Source: Thalassoglobus sp. JC818
Lineage (GTDB): Bacteria > Planctomycetota > Planctomycetia > Planctomycetales > Planctomycetaceae
Assembly (NCBI RefSeq): GCF_040717535.1
Contig: NZ_JBFEFI010000006.1
Location: forward strand, 186,001 to 250,000
DNA: 64,000 nucleotides
Direction of reading: 5' to 3'
Made by a program: the position numbers and the translations under genes
Part shown: positions 29,797 to 36,498 of the stretch, piece after piece
Layout of the letters: each line of letters opens with the position of its first letter
Numbering within the stretch: the stretch's first letter is position 1
The notes under the pieces: generated by a model
Told to the model about the DNA's origin: nothing
Database searches by the model: none
Seen by the model: only the letters and a program-made list of their open reading frames with translations

Positions 29797-29988
29797 TAGG
29801 GAAAATTCAACGTTGAATGTGAGCTTGTGTGGAGATAGTGCGACGAATGGCGACACTGGGACTGTCGCAGAAAACCCATCACACGACCCGTTTCTTCACG
29901 GCAAATTCTCGCAGGAATGAAAGACAACGTCAACTCGACTCCCTTTTCCGGGGTGCCAGAAGATCAAGTCAGTGCCAGCGTTAGGCGC

Positions 29989-31008
29989 TCAATGCTTTCT
30001 TTCGTCAGACAATCGGGACAATGCAAACGCACAGGCAGCCTGAGAATGAGATGCACCAAGCATCCCATTCAAAGACACCAACTCTCTAGAATTCTGTGCC
30101 AGCTGGCGATTGTCAATCATCTTTCTCAGAATCGCTTCCCCCTCACCAGCGAGGACCCAAACAGCTGGATGGCACTGCCATCGATCGAGCACGGTCTCGA
30201 CCGCCATCCCTATTCGCTCTTCCTGAGCGAATAGAAACTGCTCCGCGACGTGAACCCATTCTGTTCTCTCAAATGCTGCTTCATCAGTGCACAACATCCG
30301 AGCGAGACGCGCGAAGGCATGTTCACGATCGGCAGGCCGTCCGTCCGCGGTATCCAGGCAATCTGGAGACTCAGCAACATAGCCGAGAATTAAGCCGACA
30401 TCATGAGTTGTTGCAAAGTGCTCAGCAGAGACTCCGTATCGCGTGCCATGGATTTCGACTTCATGACACAACGAGCAAAGCGACGTTCTCTTGCAGCCTG
30501 TGTAAACTAATTCACGAGAGGCCAACCGTTCGAGGTCTGTTCTGCCGTCAGGTAGAGCAAGTCCACTTTCAATCGGAATGATGTCCGTCGTCGTCGATCC
30601 GAAGTCGACGAGAAGCACATTGCCCCCCGGATCAGCTCGGCCAGCCCATGTTGCCAAGGCGTGCCAATTCGCAGAAGCGACCAGCTCAAAATATTCCTCC
30701 GCCTCCGCGACATTCAGAAACTCTCCGCCAGTCTGCCAAACACGAATCACCCGGCCGCCAGCCGCCTCTTCCAGCGACGAGAGGATCTCTCGAACTCCCT
30801 CAGCTCGCGATCGATAACAATCAGCCAGTTCCCCCGTCATCGTCGCGGCGATCTGGCGAGTTTGTGGAAACTGCCCGATGAGCGTTCTCAATTCATCTGC
30901 CAGCTTCTCTGGAGACTTCCACAACGGAAACGGCACCGATACCGAAGTCGTTCCGTCGGAGGCTTTCAAATGCGCTCCACCGATATCCAATCCCAGGCTG
31001 TCGCTCAT
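29989..31008 (-). CDS. mfnF: MfnF-like hydantoinase/oxoprolinase-family protein (methanofuran-type cofactor synthesis)
   Basis: Kinase-fold protein of 339 aa. The N-terminal phosphate-binding segment (LGLDIGGAHLKAS) and the second one (VDFGSTTTDIIPI) match the H4MPT-linked C1 pathway protein that in archaea is MfnF, which joins a furan-methylamine part to glutamyltyramine. A conserved YTGCKRT segment and two Cys (CSLCHE) follow. Its start overlaps the stop of the MfnD-like gene by 4 bp (ATGA), a classic translational coupling. Bacteria using tetrahydromethanopterin make a similar methylofuran. Family assignment is good; exact product is inference. Confidence 0.8.
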   Translation of the reverse strand: MSDSLGLDIGGAHLKASDGTTSVSVPFPLWKSPEKLADELRTLIGQFPQTRQIAATMTGELADCYRSRAEGVREILSSLEEAAGGRVIRVWQTGGEFLNVAEAEEYFELVASANWHALATWAGRADPGGNVLLVDFGSTTTDIIPIESGLALPDGRTDLERLASRELVYTGCKRTSLCSLCHEVEIHGTRYGVSAEHFATTHDVGLILGYVAESPDCLDTADGRPADREHAFARLARMLCTDEAAFERTEWVHVAEQFLFAQEERIGMAVETVLDRWQCHPAVWVLAGEGEAILRKMIDNRQLAQNSRELVSLNGMLGASHSQAACAFALSRLSDERKH

Positions 31009-32063
31009 GCTCTTGAACCCTGTGCTGCCTGCATCACTTCACAATCGCCAGACGACAAAAACTCTACAGAGTCCGCAGTGAACTCGGGTCGCTCTAATTC
31101 ATCCTCCAACAAAACGCGCATCAGATTGTTCGTGAGCAATGCACGGTAGCCAACATAGCTTGTTGTCAAGCGAGGATTGATCTCGACGACAACCGGCTCG
31201 GGATCGTTTTCGAGGAGAAGACAGTCGATGCCGACATATCCCCTCAGCCCGCTGATCCGTTCAGCAATTTGATGAAGAAGCCTCTCAAAATGAACTGCAG
31301 AGATGCCATCAGCCGGAATTCGTCCCCCCAAATAAGACAACGTCCCATCCTTCGAAAGATGCTGTTCCGCCACCGGCAGAGCCATCAAAACCTGCCCGTC
31401 AGAACCAAACAGGGCCGCGACGGAAACCGGCCTTCCCTTCAAGAACGGCTGCACAACAAACTGCGATCGATCAATCTCACGAACTTGCAAATCGCTTGCC
31501 GAACAAACTTCGATTCCATCACTCCCAGCCCCGAAGCGAGGTTTGAAAACGCACATGCCTGAGAACGAATGCCGTTCGGATTCAGAGATCTCGGGAACAC
31601 AGCGGATCCCCCATCGCTCCAGTTCAACGTTGAGTGTGTACTTGTCCGAACAGAGTTCGATTGCAGACGGGTTGCAATTCCAGACACGATCAGACAGTGC
31701 TCCCGCAGTCTCGCAAAGCTCTAACAGTCGCTGATTGATTTCAGGAGCGATCACGAGTGTGATATCCGCTTCTTCGCAGAATGCTTTGAAGTGAGCAGCC
31801 AGCTCACTCTCTGAATCAACTCTTTTCAGACGGACTCGCTCATCACTCAAAACTTTCGGAGGGACGACGTTCGCGTTCCAGAGACAAGTCACTTCAATCT
31901 TCGTACGTTGAGCATCGGCTACCACTGCGAGAAGATCGCTCACCACCCCCGCAAGCATTGCTCTGCCCTCGACCGTCAGCGACTCCGACAGCTCATCACA
32001 ATTCTCGCTGCTGGAAAACTCTCCCGCACACAGGGATTCGTAAACGAAAATCTTCATGGTCAT
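31005..32063 (-). CDS. mfnD: ATP-grasp ligase, MfnD-like (tyramine/tyrosine-glutamate ligase type)
   Basis: ATP-grasp enzyme of 352 aa. It starts with MKIFVYESLCAGEF, and the ATP-grasp core contains the metal-binding loop EINPRLTTSYVGYRAL near residue 305, a motif characteristic of the MfnD family that ligates glutamate to tyramine in methanofuran synthesis. In methylotrophs the related pathway yields methylofuran with tyrosine in place of tyramine. The gene directly overlaps the MfnF-like gene. Together they indicate a methanofuran-type C1 carrier. Substrate amine is not determinable here. No other mfn or H4MPT genes (mch, fhcABCD, mtdB) are within the window. Confidence 0.82.
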   Translation of the reverse strand: MTMKIFVYESLCAGEFSSSENCDELSESLTVEGRAMLAGVVSDLLAVVADAQRTKIEVTCLWNANVVPPKVLSDERVRLKRVDSESELAAHFKAFCEEADITLVIAPEINQRLLELCETAGALSDRVWNCNPSAIELCSDKYTLNVELERWGIRCVPEISESERHSFSGMCVFKPRFGAGSDGIEVCSASDLQVREIDRSQFVVQPFLKGRPVSVAALFGSDGQVLMALPVAEQHLSKDGTLSYLGGRIPADGISAVHFERLLHQIAERISGLRGYVGIDCLLLENDPEPVVVEINPRLTTSYVGYRALLTNNLMRVLLEDELERPEFTADSVEFLSSGDCEVMQAAQGSRA

Positions 32064-32359
32064 CCATTACATCGACACAGCAACGTTGCGGTCTCTCTCA
32101 GATGTTCTCCGTGGGAAGTCTCTGCGAGGCCAGCCTCATTCGAGAGACATTGCCGAGCACGCATCTGTCGAGAAGAATAGCCACTTCGACTTTCTCGCTC
32201 CATTCTGCAACAGCGAGCGATTCAGCAGCCCAGTCTGAAGACGCCCGTTGGGAAAAAACAAGCGTTTGGTTAGTGGCAGAAGATGATAGGGGGTTCGTCG
32301 CAAATAGCGACATCGAAAGAGGCTCGCTTGAGTGTGCGAAAAGAGACTGTCCAATTGAT
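32064..32359. other. Gap of about 300 bp upstream of the mfnD-like gene
   Basis: Between the mfnD start and the FHA-EAL stop. A possible 71-codon frame exists at 32098-32313 (minus), but it has no recognisable domain or start signal, so it is not called. I see no strong promoter or terminator. A leader or promoter region for the cofactor operon is the simplest view. Confidence 0.5.
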
Positions 32360-33502
32360 CTAAAGCTGAACGGGAGCAGGCCGACCGTAGAAGTAACCCT
32401 GGGCCAGATCGAAACCGATCTCGAAGACAGCCTCGGCTTCCTGTTCGTTCTCAATGCCTTCAGCCAGCGTCACGATTCCGAAGTCGCGGGCTGTTTCGAT
32501 GAGAATTCGAAGCATCTTCTTCTGGTAGTCGTTCGCTTCGTGCAGGTCACGAATCAACGATGCATCGAACTTCAGATAGTCCGGCGGAGACTGAACGAGT
32601 TCAATCAAGCGAGACTGACCTGCTCCAAAGTCGTCGTACGCCACTTTCACTCCGATGTCCGCGAGCATGGCGCGATTCTCTCGCATGATGCTGGGACTCT
32701 GAATGGTTTTCTCGTGGAACTCGACAACGATCGGAACGTCAGACCGAATTTTCTGAAGCCGTGAAATCGTCGGAAGGACGTCGACTTCAATGTTTTCATT
32801 GGGATGAGTGTTCACAAAAATCGGCGGACACGGCTCAGCATGGGGAGCGTGACGAATGGCCTGATCGCGACAGACAATGCTTAACGCCACCTCGCGATTG
32901 ACGATTTCCGCCGTCTGAAACATTCGAGCGGGGCTCTCAAGCCCGACGACTTCACTGCGTGCCAATGCTTCGTAGCCGACGATTTTGACATCGCCCAGCG
33001 CGACGATCGGTTGATAGTGCGGAATGATTGCTTTCTGAACGATGAGATCTTCAAGCTGACTCATCACCCAATCAGACTGCAGAGCGTGCACTGCTGGCAG
33101 TGTCTTCTTCTGCTCAAGCAGGTTCTTCTCAGCTGAATCTGGCTCGGGCTTTTTGAAGTCGACGCGAAATTCCACATCGGCAATTTGGATGTGATCGCCC
33201 GGCTTGATTGGAATCGGTCCACTCACCATGCGGCGATTGAGAAATGTGCCGTTCGTGCTGTCGAGGTCGCGGATGAACAGCGACTCTCCGATCTGCAAAA
33301 TCTCTGCGTGACGTCCTGAAACACATTGCGACTTCAGGCGCAGCTGACTCTCTGCTCGGCGGCCGATCACGAACGATGCGGTTTCGATCGGCGTTTCCGT
33401 GAGAGATGTGGACGGCGGCACGCAGCCAATCAACGACCAGCCCGCGAACCCACTCGTGGGGGCAGACTGCTGTTTCTTAGGTGTGATGGCTTGCACACTC
33501 AT
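32360..33502 (-). CDS. FHA-EAL protein (cyclic-di-GMP phosphodiesterase)
   Basis: 380-aa protein. An FHA domain lies at about residues 40-110 (VIGRRAESQLRLK, SGRHAEIL and DLDSTNGTFLN). A full EAL domain follows from about residue 145 to 375. Its catalytic residues look intact: the EAL motif (GYEALARSE), Asn in IFVNTHP, Glu in VEFHEK, the DD pair in AYDDFGAG, Lys in YLKFDASL, Glu in LAEGIENEQ and Gln before GYFYGRP. That predicts active hydrolysis of cyclic-di-GMP, with FHA sensing phosphothreonine. No GGDEF partner is present. An upstream extension to 33682 is open but starts inside non-domain sequence. Confidence 0.88.
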   Translation of the reverse strand: MSVQAITPKKQQSAPTSGFAGWSLIGCVPPSTSLTETPIETASFVIGRRAESQLRLKSQCVSGRHAEILQIGESLFIRDLDSTNGTFLNRRMVSGPIPIKPGDHIQIADVEFRVDFKKPEPDSAEKNLLEQKKTLPAVHALQSDWVMSQLEDLIVQKAIIPHYQPIVALGDVKIVGYEALARSEVVGLESPARMFQTAEIVNREVALSIVCRDQAIRHAPHAEPCPPIFVNTHPNENIEVDVLPTISRLQKIRSDVPIVVEFHEKTIQSPSIMRENRAMLADIGVKVAYDDFGAGQSRLIELVQSPPDYLKFDASLIRDLHEANDYQKKMLRILIETARDFGIVTLAEGIENEQEAEAVFEIGFDLAQGYFYGRPAPVQL

Positions 33503-34056
33503 CACTGACCATTCCTTACTGCGTGACTTTGTTTCGATACGCTTAAACGACTGGAAGCTTACGTTCGCGTTTAACGCTACTTCGGAATGGATGCTCTCCC
33601 GACCAATTTGTTGTTGTGATTCAGGGATGAATACGCGGATTTCGCCTGCATTGCCGGATTGTGCTACTTTGCCCGATTGCACGAAATGCGACGGTCGATC
33701 CGGTTATCTGATCATAAGTTCGAGCAAACAGAACGATTCTCGAAGAAAGCAATTGCCTCGCGCAGAATCAGAACGCCATTCGCGCCCCGCGAGCCGACTT
33801 CTCACCCACACTTCCAGTTTCGCTGATTGCAGCTGATCCTTCTCTGTTGGAAAGAATGCGCAGTGATCGGGCCGATTCAAAGCAAACGGAATACAAAGAT
33901 GCCCGGAGAACATGGCTCCGAATGCGAATCACAACTTTGCTCGCGCTCCCGCTCATCACGAAAATGGTGGGAACTGTGCATCAATCTGCACCCCGAAGAA
34001 GAGAAACAGAACTCTTCGGGACTGGAAGATGATCGAACGAGATGGTCGCTCAGAAA
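33503..34056. other. Gap of about 550 bp between RidA and FHA-EAL genes
   Basis: No protein gene is supported; the open frames here lack domains. A hairpin lies at 33992-34020 (arms CCCGAAGA and TCTTCGGG), just past the ridA stop. The remainder probably holds the promoter of the FHA-EAL gene; no clear -35/-10 pair is visible. Confidence 0.5.
33992..34020 (-). terminator. Hairpin downstream of the RidA-family gene
   Basis: Arms CCCGAAGA (33992-33999) and TCTTCGGG (34013-34020) pair over a 13-base loop, about 37 bp past the ridA stop on the minus strand. There is no run of T after it, so it may be a weak terminator or a processing signal. Confidence 0.4.
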
Positions 34057-34539
34057 CTAATCAGCGACTTCGAAGAGCATTTCGACTTCGACTGCTGCAT
34101 TGAGAGGAAGTGCGTTCATTCCGACAGCGACGCGTGCGTGCTTACCTGCGTCCCCAAAAACTTTCTGCAGCAGTTCACTCGCACCATTCGCTACGAGTGA
34201 CTGATCGTGAAAGCTGTCATCAGACTGAACAAACACGCCAATCCGCACAACCCGCCGTACACGGTTCAAATCGCCGCCCAATTCGTGGCGAAGAATGGCG
34301 AGTCCGTTGAGAACGCACTGCTCAGCAGCTGAATGAGCCTGATCAACAGGAACTTGCGATGGCACTCGCCCAGTGGCCAGCAAACTCTTGCCTGCAAACG
34401 GAAGTTGCCCGCTTAGAACGACGAGGTCGCCAGTACGCACGCAGGGAACATATGCCGCGACAGGCGCTGGCGGAGTTGGAAGAGTGATGTCAAGTTCCTG
34501 AAGTCGCTGCTCTGCACTCATCTCTTCATCCCCAACCAC
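34057..34539 (-). CDS. RidA family protein
   Basis: 160-aa protein of the RidA/YjgF/UK114 family, which deaminates reactive enamine/imine intermediates. Family segments include [18 protein letters not shown] near residue 30-50 and, near the C-terminus, [22 protein letters not shown] where the conserved Arg (the HARVAV Arg) lies. It is longer than the compact 130-aa RidA by an N-terminal extension, as seen in the TdcF-like/endoribonuclease L-PSP subgroup. It stands alone; possible cytosolic detoxification role. Confidence 0.9.
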   Translation of the reverse strand: MVGDEEMSAEQRLQELDITLPTPPAPVAAYVPCVRTGDLVVLSGQLPFAGKSLLATGRVPSQVPVDQAHSAAEQCVLNGLAILRHELGGDLNRVRRVVRIGVFVQSDDSFHDQSLVANGASELLQKVFGDAGKHARVAVGMNALPLNAAVEVEMLFEVAD

Positions 34540-34889
34540 AGAAAAACCTGAACGGCAATTATCTGTCAGAACTCATCAAGAAACTGGAAGGCCCAATCCA
34601 AATACAACTGAAACAAGCAAGCGAAGCGAGACGACATTTGTGAGTACGAAAGCACGAACGCTTCAGACTTCACTCATCAACACACCGAGAATTTAGCTTC
34701 GAGCAGCTCACAAAACGAGTTCACTCGATCGGGATAGCTTTCCTGTTGACGCTGTCAGAAATCCTGCAGCAGCCCTGAAAGGTCTCACGACCTAACGTCG
34801 AGGACGATCCAAACTTCAGCCTGACAGAATCAACGCACATTCCAGCAAACTCAGCACTCAGATTTGAGCGTTTCGGCTCTTTGAGTGCT
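34540..34889. other. Gap of about 350 bp upstream of the RidA gene
   Basis: Spans the space between the small basic protein and ridA. It contains a stem-loop at 34853-34889 next to the stop of the small gene. The rest shows no gene or clear promoter. Confidence 0.5.
34853..34889 (-). terminator. Stem-loop directly after the small basic protein gene
   Basis: On the minus strand the stop of the small gene is followed at once by an imperfect hairpin: outer arms AGCACTCA (34853-34860) and TGAGTGCT (34882-34889) and an inner GAGC/GCTC pair. No T-run follows. It supports the small gene as a real transcription unit. Confidence 0.45.
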
Positions 34890-35072
34890 TTAGTTTTCGG
34901 TGTTGTGTGCCATTTGAGCAAGCTGTCGACGGTACTTTCGAGCTTTGAAAGCATATTGCTTACGCTTAGGTGTGCTCGAAGTCTGTGCTGCTTTTCGTTC
35001 GTATTTGAGGGCCAACGCTGTCTTTACGTCGACAAGAGTCTTTGTGCTGTCCATGGTGAGACGGACCTTCAT
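34890..35072 (-). CDS. Small basic protein, unknown function
   Basis: 60-aa protein beginning MKVRLTMDSTKTL and very rich in Lys, Arg and Gln (TPKRKQYAFKARKYRRQLAQ). It is predicted basic and helical, so it could bind nucleic acid or ribosome, but no family is recognised. An upstream start to 35204 is open but adds less convincing residues; a start 6 codons later (35054) is also possible. A hairpin sits just past the stop. The basic charge and the terminator are the only support. Confidence 0.45.
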   Translation of the reverse strand: MKVRLTMDSTKTLVDVKTALALKYERKAAQTSSTPKRKQYAFKARKYRRQLAQMAHNTEN

Positions 35073-35233
35073 CGTCTGAAAATTGAGTTCGGAATATGCG
35101 AATTCGGGAGTGTAGCTGGTTCGGAGTTTTGATTCCAGTGAGGAGCAGAGTGAGATTTCCTCAATCGAAAACGCGTCAAACCGCTTTCGACCAGAACGAA
35201 TCAATCCGACATAAACAATTAATATAAAACACC

Positions 35234-36115
35234 TTAGAGTAACGACCAGGCGCGTCGACGGTACTCAAATGCGATCAGCAAAACGCCGAGATAGCTGAAT
35301 CCCCAAGCGAGGAGAAACAGAGACGGGGCCTGATTCGTCGCGATTTCGTACTTCACCATCACAACCGCTAGCAGATTGTTGAGAAAGTGAACGACGATCG
35401 GAACCCAAAGCGTCCCGGTTTTCAGATACAGAAATTGAAGCAAGCAAGCCATTGGAAGCGTGGCGATGGCATGAGCGGGGGATGTATGGGCAATCGAGAA
35501 GAGCAACACCGTCATGATCGAGCCCGGCAGCGTCCCGAATTGACTCACGAGTTGACGGCCGATCACGCCGCGAAAAATCAATTCTTCTCCAATGGCAGGC
35601 CCCAAAGCCAAAGCGACGATCAGCATCGGAAGCGGTACAGAGTGAATTTCGGAGAAAAGAATTCCCAGCGAATCCGCACCTTCCCCGGTCGAGAACACGG
35701 CGAGCATCAACGATCTGGCGAGAGAATAAAGCCAGTCACCAAGCATCGCGATGGGCAAAACCATCGCGATCGCGAAGATCACCTCTTCATGCCGGGGCGA
35801 ACGAAATCCAACCTGCTCGCGGTAGCTCGATCCAAGTCGCCAAGCGACGAGCGGGACCAGCAGAATGAGAGCCCCCAAACTCGTCACGCCGATCAGCACA
35901 AACGACTGATCGAGTCCCAGCTCAAGCGCAAACTGCATGAGACGTTCGTGGTCGGGCCATTGAAAACCGAAAGCTGCCGTAAACAACAGCGACACAAAGA
36001 CAACAAACGAAAGGAGTTGTGCAAATGAGTAGGATCCAGCCCACAGAAGAGCTTCAGCCAGTGCACCAAGGTTTTTGAGACGAATTCGGGTGTTCGGAAC
36101 ACTCTGCGCAATCAA
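35234..36115 (-). CDS. CPBP family intramembrane metalloprotease
   Basis: Integral membrane protein of 293 aa with about eight hydrophobic segments. The CPBP signature is present: EELIFRGVIGRQL (paired Glu and Arg) and SIAHTSPAHAIATL, in which the His pairs as a metal ligand. The family (Abi/CaaX protease-like) cleaves or processes prenylated or peptide substrates in membranes, or provides immunity against bacteriocins. No bacteriocin gene is adjacent. Upstream on the plus strand a divergent RND transporter begins. Substrate unknown. Confidence 0.9.
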   Translation of the reverse strand: MIAQSVPNTRIRLKNLGALAEALLWAGSYSFAQLLSFVVFVSLLFTAAFGFQWPDHERLMQFALELGLDQSFVLIGVTSLGALILLVPLVAWRLGSSYREQVGFRSPRHEEVIFAIAMVLPIAMLGDWLYSLARSLMLAVFSTGEGADSLGILFSEIHSVPLPMLIVALALGPAIGEELIFRGVIGRQLVSQFGTLPGSIMTVLLFSIAHTSPAHAIATLPMACLLQFLYLKTGTLWVPIVVHFLNNLLAVVMVKYEIATNQAPSLFLLAWGFSYLGVLLIAFEYRRRAWSLL

Positions 36116-36166
36116 ACAACGATCCTCCGGCGACTGTCCTGTCGATTCGTAACAAACAGCTCCTGT

Positions 36167-36185
36167 TCTCCTGAAAATCAGGAGA
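36167..36185. repeat. First of two tandem hairpins with a TCCTG-type stem
   Basis: Perfect stem TCTCCTGA / TCAGGAGA around a 3-base loop (AAA). It is followed 23 bp later by a related hairpin. Could be leader RNA structure of either divergent gene or a terminator. Confidence 0.55.
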
Positions 36186-36208
36186 CGGAAGGAACTGATC
36201 CGATCCTC

Positions 36209-36228
36209 GCTCCTGTGTTCGCAGGAGC
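36209..36228. repeat. Second of two tandem hairpins with a TCCTG-type stem
   Basis: Perfect stem GCTCCTG / CAGGAGC around a 6-base loop (TGTTCG), sharing the CTCCTG core with the first hairpin. Confidence 0.55.
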
Positions 36229-36498
36229 AAAATCCTTCGTCAGATCTCCTAATCTTTCAGACTGAAGGCCAAATGCTCTTTCGGCAGTCAGGTTGTCAAA
36301 CAGGGAAACTAAGGAAACCTTGAGGATTCAAGCGAACAGTTTTTTTATAGGCCTCCACCCAAAAATCCTCAACTTCATACTGTTTGTGGCATTACAGTCG
36401 CTTGGGATGAAGGTTGGAATCTGTCACCATAAGAAACGGAGTGACATCCATCTTTCAATGACTTTTTTCCCACTTTCATCCAATTGGATCGTTCCCGC

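Larger units (their letters stand above)
36116..36498. other. Divergent spacer between CPBP and RND transporter genes
   Basis: About 380 bp. It holds two closely spaced perfect hairpins (36167-36185 and 36209-36228), both built on a CTCCTG/CAGGAG-type stem. No gene is supported. The right part (36240-36498) likely contains the promoter of the transporter; no obvious -35/-10 was found. Confidence 0.5.

Noticed and set aside
32098-32313. Possible 71-codon gene between mfnD and the FHA-EAL gene
   Set aside because: No start signal and no recognisable motif; left as a gap.
31958-32764. 268-codon plus-strand frame across the mfnD start and the FHA-EAL end
   Set aside because: It overlaps two clear genes and has no domain; its composition looks random.
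35387-36028. 213-codon plus-strand frame antisense to the CPBP protease
   Set aside because: Very Arg/Gln/His-rich, as expected from the antisense of hydrophobic codons.
36167-36228. CRISPR-like or IS-end interpretation of the tandem hairpins
   Set aside because: Only two copies, different loops, no regular spacers, no transposase and no flanking target duplication.
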